DNA of 63,253 nt from Hyphomicrobiales bacterium (GTDB taxonomy: Bacteria; Pseudomonadota; Alphaproteobacteria; Rhizobiales; Beijerinckiaceae): contig JAPLOW010000173.1 in the NCBI GenBank assembly GCA_026400555.1, positions 3,380 to 66,632 of the forward strand, read 5' to 3'. Made by a program: the position numbers and the translations under genes. Positions 51,577 through 63,224 of the stretch are shown here, piece after piece (position 1 is the first letter of the stretch; every line of letters starts with the position of its first letter). The notes beneath the pieces were generated by a model. That model made no database searches, was not told the origin of the DNA, and saw only the letters and a list, made by a program, of their open reading frames with translations.

Positions 51577-51825
51577 TCAGTCTACAACCCGCAACTTGCG
51601 GACAAGATCGACGGCATCGATGTTCAACGGACCTCTCGCGGCACGGCGTTCAGCGATCCAATCAAGCGCGTTGCTGTCAAGAGGTGCCTGCGGAGGATCG
51701 GCGACCGGTTTCATTTCCAAAACCGGGTGCCCATGCCGCGTGATCACCACGCGCTCGCCCTTGAGGGCGCGCTCAATCAGCGCGGACAGCCGGTTCTTGG
51801 CTTCAACGACGCTGTGATTGCCCAT
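51577..51825 (-). CDS. Phd/YefM-type antitoxin
   Basis: The 82-residue protein starts SVVEAKNRLSALIERALKGE and continues VVITRHGHPVLEMKPV, the DNA-binding half of Phd/YefM antitoxins. The C-terminal part (LDWIAERRAARGPL) is the usual toxin-binding tail of VapB-like partners of PIN toxins. It overlaps nothing and is two bases ahead of the broken toxin start. It may now act only as an autoregulator or as protection against related toxins. Confidence 0.85.
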   Translation of the reverse strand: MGNHSVVEAKNRLSALIERALKGERVVITRHGHPVLEMKPVADPPQAPLDSNALDWIAERRAARGPLNIDAVDLVRKLRVVD

Positions 51826-51862
51826 GCAGAAAACATAGCGAGGGTCCGGCTATTTTTCAGGT

Positions 51863-52489
51863 TCATACCGCGAACCCACCCTTGCGCAGCACACCCCGGA
51901 ACGCCTCACATTCCGCGGCGTCTGCATGGGGCATGTGAAACACCCGATAGCCGACGGATCTGGCGGCAGCGATGTTCACGGCGCTGTCGTCGACGAAGAT
52001 CAGTTCCTCGGGTTTCAACCCCACATCGTGCACGAAGCGGTGATAGATGCGGTAGTCCGGCTTGATCAGGCCGATATCCGCTGACACGAGCGCATGGTCG
52101 AAGGCATTGAGGAACGGAAAACGCGCACGCGCGATGTCGAACTTCTCTCGGGCGAAGTTGGTGATGGCGTGAACCGTATGCCCGGCCTTCTTAAGCGCCA
52201 GCAGCGTCGCGACATTGTCGTCGATGGCATGCAGCACGCAGTCCGACCAGCGCGTATCGAAGGCCCGCAATGGCGCTTCGTACTGTGGAAAGCGTTTCAC
52301 CAGTTCGCCGATCCCGTCGGCGAAGGGTCGGCCCGCGTCGAATTCCAGGTTCATCCACATCAGCCGCGTTGAGTCGAGGAACGTCGCGTAATCGATGTCG
52401 CTGCCGAAGTAGGGTCGGAGCATCTGGTCGGGCTCCCAACGGATCAGGATATTGCCCACATCGAAGACAATGGCTTTCAGTTCAGACAT
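51863..52489 (-). CDS. HAD family hydrolase
   Basis: The 208-residue phosphatase-like protein has the HAD motif 1 as FDVGNILIRW, with the nucleophile Asp and Asn where most members have a second Asp, as in the YihX (sugar-phosphate phosphatase) branch. Motif 2 is HAITNFA, motif 3 has the Lys in GLIKPDYRIYH, and motif 4 is IFVDDSAVN. The cap is a small helical insert after motif 1. The true start is ATG 52489, just after an in-frame GTG. Substrate unknown. Confidence 0.87.
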   Translation of the reverse strand: MSELKAIVFDVGNILIRWEPDQMLRPYFGSDIDYATFLDSTRLMWMNLEFDAGRPFADGIGELVKRFPQYEAPLRAFDTRWSDCVLHAIDDNVATLLALKKAGHTVHAITNFAREKFDIARARFPFLNAFDHALVSADIGLIKPDYRIYHRFVHDVGLKPEELIFVDDSAVNIAAARSVGYRVFHMPHADAAECEAFRGVLRKGGFAV

Positions 52490-52602
52490 CACGGCCCCCG
52501 GTGACAGTCGAATCCGCTAGCGCGGATTCGGGCTTTTCGTGTTAGACGCTGCCACGGTTCAAAACCAGACCGCATCCCGTCCTAGCACTGCACGACACGA
52601 TC

Positions 52603-53862
52603 ATGACCGCGTTCACGCCGAAATCCGATTTCCTGCGCATCCTTCAGGAGCGCGGCTTCATTCACCAGTGTTCGGACCTTGAGGGGCTTGATGCGCTGGC
52701 CGCCAAGGGCAAGGCCATCGGCTATGTCGGCTATGACTGTACGGCGCCGTCGCTGCACATCGGCAATTTCCTGACCGCGATGATGCTGCACTGGCTGCAG
52801 GTGAGCGGGAACAAGCCGATCACGCTGATGGGCGGCGGCACCACCATGGTGGGCGACCCGTCAGGCAAGGACGAAACGCGGGCACTGCGCACTGTGGCCG
52901 AGATTGAGGCCAACAAGGCCAGCATCAAGGGCGTTTTCGCCAAGGTGCTCCGCTATGGCGATGGTCCGACCGACGCCATCATGCTCGACAATGCCGACTG
53001 GCTGCTCAAGCTCAACTGGATCGAGATGCTGCGCGATGTCGGCCGGCACTTCTCCGTCAACCGCATGCTGTCGATGGATTCCGTCCGCCTCCGTCTCGAG
53101 CGTGAGCACGAGATGAGCTTCATCGAATTCAACTACATGGTGCTGCAATCCTATGACTTCGCGCACATGGCGAAGACCGTCGGCTGCAACCTGCAGATGG
53201 GCGGCTCTGACCAGTGGGGCAACATCGTCAACGGCGTCGATCTCGGCCGTCGCATGGGCACGCACCAGCTCTATGCGTTGACCACGCCGCTCCTGACAAC
53301 GGCCTCCGGCGCCAAGATGGGCAAGACGGCCCAGGGCGCGGTCTGGCTCAACGCGGACGCCTTCAGCCCCTATGATTTCTGGCAGTACTGGCGCAACACC
53401 GAGGACGCCGACGTGGTCAAGTTCCTCAAGCTGTTCACGACCTTGCCGATGGGCGAGATCGCAAAGCTTGTGGCGCTGGGCGGGGCCGAGATCAACCAGG
53501 CCAAGATCGTGCTCGCCAACGAGGCGACGGCGCTGCTGCATGGACGCGCCGCAGCGGACGCTGCCGCCGAGACCGCACGCAAGACTTTCCAGGAGGGCAC
53601 GCTCGCGGGCGATCTGCCGACCGTTTCTGTGGCGGAAGGCGAAATTGCGGCCGGTCTCGGGCTGCTCAGCGCCTTCGTCAAGGCCGGCATCGTACCCTCG
53701 ACCGGCGAAGCGCGCCGTCAGATCAAGAGCGGCGGGCTGAAGCTCAACGACGTCACGCTCAGCGACGAGCGGGCCGTTCTCGCCTCCAGCGACTTCAACA
53801 CCGACGGCGTTGCCAAGCTGTCGATGGGCAGGAAAAAACACGTCTTGCTTAAGATCGGTTAA
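52603..53862 (+). CDS. tyrS: Tyrosyl-tRNA synthetase
   Basis: This 419-residue class I synthetase charges tRNA-Tyr. The HIGH motif is LHIGNF (52-57), the KMSKS loop is AKMGKTAQG, and the tyrosine site includes GYDCTAPS and GGSDQWGNI. The C-terminal S4 RNA-binding domain (about 350-418, [18 protein letters not shown]) is complete. ATG 52603 fits the family. The gene is alone; no T-box or other leader structure was seen. Confidence 0.97.
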   Translation: MTAFTPKSDFLRILQERGFIHQCSDLEGLDALAAKGKAIGYVGYDCTAPSLHIGNFLTAMMLHWLQVSGNKPITLMGGGTTMVGDPSGKDETRALRTVAEIEANKASIKGVFAKVLRYGDGPTDAIMLDNADWLLKLNWIEMLRDVGRHFSVNRMLSMDSVRLRLEREHEMSFIEFNYMVLQSYDFAHMAKTVGCNLQMGGSDQWGNIVNGVDLGRRMGTHQLYALTTPLLTTASGAKMGKTAQGAVWLNADAFSPYDFWQYWRNTEDADVVKFLKLFTTLPMGEIAKLVALGGAEINQAKIVLANEATALLHGRAAADAAAETARKTFQEGTLAGDLPTVSVAEGEIAAGLGLLSAFVKAGIVPSTGEARRQIKSGGLKLNDVTLSDERAVLASSDFNTDGVAKLSMGRKKHVLLKIG

Positions 53863-54006
53863 GACCCCGACCGGCGAACCAGAACCCACTGTTTTGACCG
53901 GGCAGGGATCGCAAGCCATGACGTTCGCAATTGTGGGCGTCACATTTTTGCAGGGCTGATCACGGGTTTTTCGTTTGTCTTGCCCGGTCGGCTCGGCGAG
54001 ACTGCT

Positions 54007-54057
54007 GCAGTGCACCATCTGCACTGCGATAGAAGGGCACCGGCTTGGTCAGTGCCC
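54007..54057. promoter_or_regulatory. Two inverted repeats upstream of the CoxL-like gene
   Basis: GCAGTGCA-CCATC-TGCACTGC (54007-54027) is an 8-bp stem, followed by GGGCAC (54035-54040) and GTGCCC (54052-54057), a 6-bp stem. Both lie 24-74 bases before the ATG at 54081. They may be operators or tandem leader hairpins. Confidence 0.45.
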
Positions 54058-54080
54058 GCAACACCCAGGATTTATCGCCT

Positions 54081-56432
54081 ATGAACATCCGCGTCACTGA
54101 TGGCGCCATCGCCACGGAGAAATTCGCCGTCGGCCAGCCTGTGCCGCGCTCTGAAGACCCGATGCTGCTGCGGGGTGAGGGCGCCTACACGGACGATCTC
54201 AATCTGCCCCGGCAGGCCTACGCCGTCATGGTCCGCAGCCAGCATGCGCACGGGATCATCGGGGAGATCGACACCGCTGCGGCGAAAGCCATGCCCGGCG
54301 TGCTTGGCGTATTCACGGCCCCGGACCTTGCTGACGGAGGCTACGGCACGCTCGCCTGCAACATGGTGTATCCAAATGCAGACGGCTCGCCGATGAAGCG
54401 GCCGCCGCGTCCGGTCCTTGCTAGGGGCAGGGTGCGCCATGTCGGCGAAGCGGTGGCCTTCGTGGTGGCGAACACGGCGCAAGCAGCGCAGGATGCTGCT
54501 GAAGCGGTGACCATCTCGCTGTCGTCGCTGCCTGCAATTGTCAGCATGTCCGATGCCATCGAGCCGGATGCGGCGCAATTGCACGACGAGGCGCCCGGCA
54601 ATGTGGCGCTCAACTGGCACTTCGGCGACAGCGCAAAGGTCGCAAGGGCCTTTGCCGAGGCTGCCCATGTCACGCGCCTCGACCTCGACAACAACCGTGT
54701 GGTCGTGAATGCGATGGAGCCGCGCTCCGCCATTGCCGACTTCAACAAGAAGACCGGGCGCTTCACCCTGCATGTCGGCTCGCAAGGCGTCTTTGGCCTG
54801 CGCAACGCCATCGCCGACGAGGTCATGAAGATGCCGCGTGATCGCCTGCGGGTGATGACCGGCCAGGTCGGTGGCTCGTTCGGCATGAAGGCCTCGGTCT
54901 ATCCGGAGTATATCTGCCTTCTGCATGCCGCGCGCGCCCTCGGCTGTCCGGTCAAGTGGACCGACAAGCGCTCCGAGAGTTTCGTATCGGATCACCATGG
55001 CAGGGATCACAGCGTCGTGGCGGAACTGGCGCTCGACGCAAGGGGGCGTTTCCTCGCGATCCGGGTCACCGGTCTAGGCAACATGGGCGCTTACCTCACC
55101 CATGTCGGGCCGATGATGTCGACCCTCAACATCGTCAAGAACATGCCCAGCCTCTACCGCACGCCGCTCATCGAGATGAACGCGCGCTGCGTCTTCACCA
55201 ACACAACGCCATTGGGCGCCTATCGCGGGGCGGGGCGTCCCGAGGGCAACTATTACATGGAGCGTCTGATCGACAAGGCGGCCGAGGAGATGAGCATCGA
55301 CCGACTCACGCTGCGCCGCCGGAACTTCATTCCGCCCTCGGCCATGCCGTTCACCTCGGCCTCAGGCATGGTCTATGACACCGGCGACTTCCGCGCCCTG
55401 TTCGACGAGGTGGTCGAGAAGGCCGATGTGAAGGGCTTCGCCACGCGCAGGAAGGCCAGCCGCAAGGCCGGCAAGCTGCGCGGCCTTGGTGTTGGCTGCT
55501 TCCTTGAGGTGACGGCGCCGCCGATGAGCGAAATGGGTGGCATCCGCTTCGAGAAAGATGGCACGATCACCATCATCACCGGCACCATGGACTACGGCCA
55601 GGGGCATGCCACACCATTTGCCCAGGTCCTGGTGCGATCGCTCGGCATGCCCTTCGAGTCGGTCCGGCTTGTGCAGGGCGACAGCGATCGGCTGATCGCA
55701 GGCGGCGGAACGGGCGGATCGAAGTCGATCATGGCGAGCGGCGCGGCGATCATGGAGGCCAGCACCAGGGTGATCGAGCAGGGTCGCCGGATCGCGGCGC
55801 ACCTGCTGGAGGCAGGCGACGGCGACATATCTTTCAAGGCGGGCCGCTTCTCGATCACTGGCACGGATCGCGGCATTGGCATCATGGAGATTGCGCGCCG
55901 GATCAACAGCGGCGCGGCTTTGCCCGCCGATCTGCCGCAGTCGCTGGATGTCGACCATGTCTTCGCGGCAGCTCCGTCGGCCTATCCCAATGGCTGCCAT
56001 GTGGCCGAGGTCGAGATTGATCCTGACACCGGCGTCACCGAGGTGGTGCGATACACGGCGGGCGGCGACTTCGGCACGGTGGTCAATCCCTTGCTTGTGC
56101 AAGGGCAGGTCCATGGCGGCATTGTCCAGGGCATCGGGCAGGCCCTGATGGAGCAGACCCGCTACGACGACGACGGCCAGCTCGTGACCGGCTCGTTCAT
56201 GGATTATGCCATGCCGCGTGCCGACAACGCGCCGTTCTTCACCTTCATCAGCCATCCGGTTCCGGCCACCACCAATCCCTTGGGGGCCAAGGGCTGCGGC
56301 GAGGCCGGTTGTGCCGGTGCCTTGCCGTCCGTCATGAACGCCGTGGTGAATGCGCTGGCCGGGCATGGCGTCCGGCATGTGAACATGCCCGCGACGCCGG
56401 CTGTCATCTGGAAAGCCCTGCACGGCGCGTAG
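54081..56432 (+). CDS. Molybdopterin-binding hydroxylase large subunit, CoxL form II-like
   Basis: The 783-residue protein is the molybdenum subunit of the xanthine oxidase family. It has the ammonia/Moco-binding segments GQVGGSFGMK, TTPLGAYRGAGRPEGN and the C-terminal GAKGCGEAGCAG with the base Glu. The active loop AYRGAGR is the form II signature; real CO dehydrogenases (form I) have AYRCSFR. It is thus more likely an aromatic or purine hydroxylase-like enzyme of unknown substrate. The usual medium (FAD) and small (2Fe-2S) subunit genes are absent beside it. ATG 54081 is chosen by homology. Confidence 0.88.
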   Translation: MNIRVTDGAIATEKFAVGQPVPRSEDPMLLRGEGAYTDDLNLPRQAYAVMVRSQHAHGIIGEIDTAAAKAMPGVLGVFTAPDLADGGYGTLACNMVYPNADGSPMKRPPRPVLARGRVRHVGEAVAFVVANTAQAAQDAAEAVTISLSSLPAIVSMSDAIEPDAAQLHDEAPGNVALNWHFGDSAKVARAFAEAAHVTRLDLDNNRVVVNAMEPRSAIADFNKKTGRFTLHVGSQGVFGLRNAIADEVMKMPRDRLRVMTGQVGGSFGMKASVYPEYICLLHAARALGCPVKWTDKRSESFVSDHHGRDHSVVAELALDARGRFLAIRVTGLGNMGAYLTHVGPMMSTLNIVKNMPSLYRTPLIEMNARCVFTNTTPLGAYRGAGRPEGNYYMERLIDKAAEEMSIDRLTLRRRNFIPPSAMPFTSASGMVYDTGDFRALFDEVVEKADVKGFATRRKASRKAGKLRGLGVGCFLEVTAPPMSEMGGIRFEKDGTITIITGTMDYGQGHATPFAQVLVRSLGMPFESVRLVQGDSDRLIAGGGTGGSKSIMASGAAIMEASTRVIEQGRRIAAHLLEAGDGDISFKAGRFSITGTDRGIGIMEIARRINSGAALPADLPQSLDVDHVFAAAPSAYPNGCHVAEVEIDPDTGVTEVVRYTAGGDFGTVVNPLLVQGQVHGGIVQGIGQALMEQTRYDDDGQLVTGSFMDYAMPRADNAPFFTFISHPVPATTNPLGAKGCGEAGCAGALPSVMNAVVNALAGHGVRHVNMPATPAVIWKALHGA

Positions 56433-56450
56433 CCGTAGCGGCAAGCGCTC

Positions 56451-56693
56451 CTACCAATCTCCTGCGCAGCCATCCGGCGCGCTCGGGGCCTGGGTCCGCG
56501 CCTTGACCTGCCCGCAGGCCCAGTCGCGCAGCGGCAACGGCATGCGGGTGTTGAGGTCGACCCAGACCTCCTCATCAGCTCGCGTGACAGTCATGGTTTT
56601 CCAGCCCCAAAGGGCCGTGAAGGCAACCAAGAGCGCAAGGATTCCCCAGAACAGGATCGACAGGACCCGGATTAAAATCCATCTGTTCCACAT
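56451..56693 (-). CDS. Small membrane protein of unknown function
   Basis: The 80-codon frame encodes one membrane helix (about residues 6-28, ILIRVLSILFWGILALLVAF) followed by a soluble part with two cysteines (WACGQVKAR and DGCAGDW). Its ATG lies within the last bases of rsmB on the same strand (22-base overlap), as in a coupled operon. I recognise no family. The position and clear helix make it plausible. Confidence 0.55.
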   Translation of the reverse strand: MWNRWILIRVLSILFWGILALLVAFTALWGWKTMTVTRADEEVWVDLNTRMPLPLRDWACGQVKARTQAPSAPDGCAGDW

Positions 56694-57940
56694 CGCAGCG
56701 CAGTGAGCTGCAGACCATGGCCTTTGTGCGATGTGAACGAGGCAAGCCCGCCAAGTCCTGCCTTATCCGCGACCGCGCCGGGCTCGATCACCTCGAAGCC
56801 GGTATGGCGCGCGAGGAAAGCCTCGATCGCATCGTCGTTCTCTTCCGGCAGTAGCGAGCAGGTGATATAGGCGATGCGGCCGCCCTTCTTCACCAGCCGG
56901 GCAGCGCGATCGAGCACGATTGTCTGATCCTTGATCCGTTCTGCCAGCGCACCGGGACGCAGACGCCATTTTGCGTCCGGATTACGGCGCCATGTGCCCG
57001 AACCGGTGCAGGGCGCATCGACGAAAACAAGATCGGCGAGGCCATCGATGTCAGCCACCGCGTCGTCATTGCGCAGCTTTGGTGATCGCACCTGCACATT
57101 GCGCGCGCCCGACCGCGTGACGCGCTCATAGAGCGGGGTCAGGCGGCGGCTGTCATTCTCGGTGGCAATGATCTGGCCGCGGTTTTCCATGAGCGCAGCG
57201 AGCGACAGCGTCTTGCCGCCGGCGCCGGCGCAAAGGTCAACGGCGAAATCGCTGGGGCTTGCCAGCGACAGGCGCGCCGCCAGCTGTGAGCCCTCGTCCT
57301 GCACTTCGAACAGGCCGTCGAGAAAGGCCTTCTCGGTCTGTAGGGACGGGCCGCGCCCGTCTTCGCTGGGCTGGAAACGCAGGCCGTCGAGTGAGTAGGG
57401 CGTTTCCTCGGGATTGAGGTGCGCCAGCTCCGCCATCAGCTTCTTGCGCGTGGTCTTGAGCTCGTTGACACGGATGTCGATCGGGGCCCGGGCTGAGAAG
57501 GCGAAAACTTCCTCGACCGCGTTCTCGCCGAAAGCAGCCTGCATGGACGGCCATATCCACTCGGGCGCGTCGGCCCGAACGTGCTCCGGCGCTTCATCGA
57601 GCGAGCCTGCGAGGCGGCACTGTTCTTCATCGGACAGTGAATCTGGCGCGTGCCGCTCACCGGAGAACAGCCGGACCACGCCAGCGGGGTCCATTCCGCG
57701 CTGAAGCCTGAGCGCTCCCGCCATGACGGCGCGCGGCGTCTCGGCGCCCATCAGCCAAGCCGCGGAGGAGCGGCGGCGCAGGGTATCATAGACCAGGCTG
57801 GCGATCGAGGCACGGTCCTTGGAGCCAGCGAAGCGGTGGCTCAGGCCCCAGTCCTTCAGGGCGTCCGGCGCAGGGCGTTTGCGCTCGATCAGATCGGTCA
57901 GGACTTCGATGGCGGCCTGGATGCGTGCGGCAGGGGTCAT
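56672..57940 (-). CDS. rsmB: 16S rRNA (cytosine-5) methyltransferase, RsmB/Sun family
   Basis: The 422-residue enzyme has an N-terminal NusB-like region and a C-terminal RsmB methyltransferase domain. SAM motif I is VDLCAGAGGKTLSLAAL, the second catalytic Cys lies in DAPCTGSGTWRRNPD, and the nucleophile Cys in YITCSLLPEEND. It should methylate C967 (E. coli numbering) of 16S rRNA or a nearby site. A stem of unrelated small genes follows. ATG 57940 fits. Confidence 0.9.
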   Translation of the reverse strand: MTPAARIQAAIEVLTDLIERKRPAPDALKDWGLSHRFAGSKDRASIASLVYDTLRRRSSAAWLMGAETPRAVMAGALRLQRGMDPAGVVRLFSGERHAPDSLSDEEQCRLAGSLDEAPEHVRADAPEWIWPSMQAAFGENAVEEVFAFSARAPIDIRVNELKTTRKKLMAELAHLNPEETPYSLDGLRFQPSEDGRGPSLQTEKAFLDGLFEVQDEGSQLAARLSLASPSDFAVDLCAGAGGKTLSLAALMENRGQIIATENDSRRLTPLYERVTRSGARNVQVRSPKLRNDDAVADIDGLADLVFVDAPCTGSGTWRRNPDAKWRLRPGALAERIKDQTIVLDRAARLVKKGGRIAYITCSLLPEENDDAIEAFLARHTGFEVIEPGAVADKAGLGGLASFTSHKGHGLQLTALRCGTDGF

Positions 57941-57989
57941 AGGAATCTGTTCAGTTTTTCATGGTTGAAAGGACATCAACACAATGCCG

Positions 57990-59156
57990 TCACAGTTTGG
58001 CGTGACGGGAGTGCTGCATGCCGACAAGGCGTTGCGAGGGCTTTGGACCCAAACGCGGCCCAAGTCGATCCTTATCGTGCATCCGCCCGCGGATGGGCCT
58101 ACTTTGATGAAAGTAACCACCAATGACCAAGCTGCTCAAGCTCTCCGCCGCCGCCCTGGTGGCCGCCTCGCTCGCTGCCTGTGCCCAGTCGACCGCACAG
58201 AACTTCGATCCGCCGCCGGCCAAGCGCGTCGACGCCAAGACAAACCTCGAATCCGGCCGCCGCTGAGGCCAGGACCAGCATCGCAGGAAAGGCCCGGCAC
58301 GTGCCGGGCCCAGCGGCATCACGATTTCCGTCAGAAGCTCTGTCGGCGACAATTCTTGCGGGCTGTTCAGATAGCGCTCGAAGCACGGGTGGTCCGCCGG
58401 CTCGTGCCCGCTGGCTGGCAGCCACTCGCGGTAAATGGACTGATAGAGCCGTTCGAGTTCGGGATAGGGGCCCTTGAAAAGAAATGTTGCAACGGGGCCT
58501 GCGGGGATTGTCATGATCTGGAAATCCCCATCCGCCTTGATCTCCTCCGAAACGCCGATCCCAGCGAATGACCGCAGCTTCGCGGTTGGCACCGTTTGCG
58601 GGTCATCGAAATAGATCCCGATGAAGTCTGTTGTCGGGCCGACCAGACAATGGGCCGCGCCATAGGTGCCGACACGGTCGAAGACGCTGGCGATCTGGTG
58701 ATAGTCGCCGGAATGGTGCAATCCGAGCAGGCGGTAGCCGGTCGTCTTGCTGATCTTGACGTCGTACATGACATGATCCTTGTGCTGGGGGACATGTCCG
58801 AATGGATGGCTTCGACGACTGCGGCGGTAGGCGACGGGCGAGTGGCCATAGCGTGTCCCAAAGGCCCGCATGAAGGCCACGACCGATCCATATCCGGCCC
58901 GGTAGGCGATGCGCTTCACCATTGATGACGAGTTGATCAGTTTGATCGCCGCACGATGCAGCCGCATGCGTCGCAGCGCCACATCCGGCGTCTCGCCGGT
59001 GAGCATGCGAAACACGCGATGCAGGTGGTAACACGACAGGCACGCAACCTCGGCCAGGTCGTCAAGCCTTTGCCGGCGGTCGAGGTTTGCGCCGATATGG
59101 CGCAACACCCGGTCGATGCGGCCCGCGCAGGCGTTCCAGGTCGCTTGTCGTTTCAT
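57990..59156 (-). CDS. AraC-type regulator with GyrI-like ligand domain, overlong C-terminus
   Basis: The N-terminal part has two AraC helix-turn-helix motifs (RLDDLAEVACLSCYHLHRVF and AYRAGYGSVVAFMRAFGTRY), then a GyrI-like small-molecule domain (about 128-281, KTTGYRLLGLHHSGDYHQ). Relatives stop soon after LLTEIVMPL. Here the frame goes on for about 107 more residues (282-388), through a 20-bp palindrome at 58291-58310 and antisense to the small lipoprotein gene, with no recognisable domain. Loss of the normal stop is the simplest reading. ATG 59156 follows a GTG. It may sense drugs or other ligands, like Rob. Confidence 0.8.
   Translation of the reverse strand: MKRQATWNACAGRIDRVLRHIGANLDRRQRLDDLAEVACLSCYHLHRVFRMLTGETPDVALRRMRLHRAAIKLINSSSMVKRIAYRAGYGSVVAFMRAFGTRYGHSPVAYRRSRRSHPFGHVPQHKDHVMYDVKISKTTGYRLLGLHHSGDYHQIASVFDRVGTYGAAHCLVGPTTDFIGIYFDDPQTVPTAKLRSFAGIGVSEEIKADGDFQIMTIPAGPVATFLFKGPYPELERLYQSIYREWLPASGHEPADHPCFERYLNSPQELSPTELLTEIVMPLGPARAGPFLRCWSWPQRRPDSRFVLASTRLAGGGSKFCAVDWAQAASEAATRAAAESLSSLVIGGYFHQSRPIRGRMHDKDRLGPRLGPKPSQRLVGMQHSRHAKL
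58123..58266 (+). CDS. Small lipoprotein
   Basis: A 47-residue protein, MTKLLKLSAAALVAASLA then the lipobox ending AC (Cys20) and a short Pro/Lys-rich tail (NFDPPPAKRVDAKTN). It would be lipidated at Cys20 and held in a membrane facing the periplasm. It is antisense to the C-terminal extension of the AraC-type gene and ends just before the shared palindrome at 58291-58310. Codon use and the clear signal support a real gene despite its size. Confidence 0.75.
   Translation: MTKLLKLSAAALVAASLAACAQSTAQNFDPPPAKRVDAKTNLESGRR
58291..58310. terminator. 20-bp perfect palindrome between lipoprotein and AraC-type genes
   Basis: GGCCCGGCACGTGCCGGGCC is a perfect 20-bp palindrome placed 24 bases beyond the lipoprotein stop. 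It is the position of a bidirectional terminator between convergent genes; yet the AraC-type frame reads through it. Confidence 0.65.
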
Positions 59157-59248
59157 CACATTCCTCGAACAGATGCGACCTTAGCGGCCTGCATTGATCA
59201 AGCTTGCGAAGTTGTGCCTCCAGGCGACCGCGCGCGCTGCCAGTGGCC

Positions 59249-60805
<1,557 letters not shown>

Positions 60806-60879
60806 CTATCACGCATGTGCGAAAAGGGAAAGACGAAACCTTGTGCAGCGCCTGAGATCGGCCGGCGGACGTCAGGCTT

Positions 60880-61926
60880 TCACGCGACGGCGCTGATATC
60901 GAGCTGGTCTTCGGTGACCGTGCGGTTACGGCCGTTGGCTTTTGCCCGCATCAGCGCCGCGTCGGCCCGGCCGACGAGACTCAGCGCGCTGTCGTTGCGC
61001 GTCCAGGTGCCGACACCGATCGATACGCTGATCCGGCCCATCTTCTCGCCGGTCGAGCGCTTGACCAGTTCGCGTGCCTCCATGCTCTGCCGCGCCGCTT
61101 CAGCGCCAATCCACCCGGCCATCAGATCGGCGTCGGGCAGAATGACAGCAAACTCCTCGCCGCCGAAGCGAGCGACCGTCGCGCGTGTCGGAAACTTCTC
61201 GCGCAGTGTCTGCGCCACAACCCGGAGCACCTTGTCACCGGTGAGATGCCCGAACGTGTCGTTGAACTTCTTGAAGAAATCGATGTCGATCATCAGCAGC
61301 GCGAAGGGCCGACGTGACTGCTTGGCGCTCTCGACAGCTGCCTGGATGCTTTGCTCGAAGTGCTTTCGGTTCGAAATCCCCGTCAGGGCGTCCTTCAGCG
61401 TCTCAAGCCTGGTGTCTTCCAGCACCTTGCGCAGGTCGTCCACTTCCTTGCGGGCGCCGCGCAGGCCCTTTTCCAGGGTCTGGTTCATGCCGCGGGTTTC
61501 GTCCGTCGCCTTCACGAGGGTCGCCACGATCTCCTTGAGGGCCGTCGGATCATTGGCGGTCACCATCTCGCCCAAAAGCAACGAGAGCTTTTCGCTATAG
61601 TTCGATGTCGAACCGAGCGACATCTTGATCAGATCGACAATTCCGTCGATCTCCATGATCACCGCGCGGCTGGAGCGCTCCGCCAGTTTGACCGAGCCTG
61701 AGTTCTGGATATGCGCATCATGGAGCTCCTCGATGACCTCCGCGGTCAGCGACTGCCCGAGCGTCTGTCGCGATCGGATGGAGGCGCTCAGCGCCGGATC
61801 ATGACCGGCGACATGGGCGTACCAGACAGCAAAAACATGGGGTGTCGGAGGCAGCGAGAGCGCTTCGAGTTCGCTGATCACAGTCGCCGCCAAATTGCCT
61901 GCCGAATGATTATGCAAAAACGACAT
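60880..61926 (-). CDS. Diguanylate cyclase (GGDEF domain)
   Basis: A 348-residue protein with an N-terminal helical region of unknown type (about 1-170) and a C-terminal GGDEF domain. The active-site motif is ARFGGEEFAVILP, with the metal-binding DIDFFKKFNDTFGH before it, so it should make cyclic di-GMP. The RxxD inhibitory site five residues before GGEEF is absent (PTRA at that place). ATG 61926 gives MSFLHNHSAG; the GTG at 61956 has no ribosome site. The two PilZ proteins in the window are potential receptors. Confidence 0.9.
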   Translation of the reverse strand: MSFLHNHSAGNLAATVISELEALSLPPTPHVFAVWYAHVAGHDPALSASIRSRQTLGQSLTAEVIEELHDAHIQNSGSVKLAERSSRAVIMEIDGIVDLIKMSLGSTSNYSEKLSLLLGEMVTANDPTALKEIVATLVKATDETRGMNQTLEKGLRGARKEVDDLRKVLEDTRLETLKDALTGISNRKHFEQSIQAAVESAKQSRRPFALLMIDIDFFKKFNDTFGHLTGDKVLRVVAQTLREKFPTRATVARFGGEEFAVILPDADLMAGWIGAEAARQSMEARELVKRSTGEKMGRISVSIGVGTWTRNDSALSLVGRADAALMRAKANGRNRTVTEDQLDISAVA

Positions 61927-61976
61927 CAGGTGGCCCAACTCTTCTTTGAGACACACTAAGACAAGCTGTTTGACAA

Positions 61977-63224
<1,248 letters not shown>

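Noticed and set aside
54007-54057. Molybdenum cofactor riboswitch before the CoxL-like gene
   Set aside because: Only two short hairpins are visible, far less than the conserved multi-stem Moco element.
54081-56432. Aerobic CO dehydrogenase
   Set aside because: The active-site loop is AYRGAGR (form II) and not AYRCSFR, and coxM and coxS are missing.
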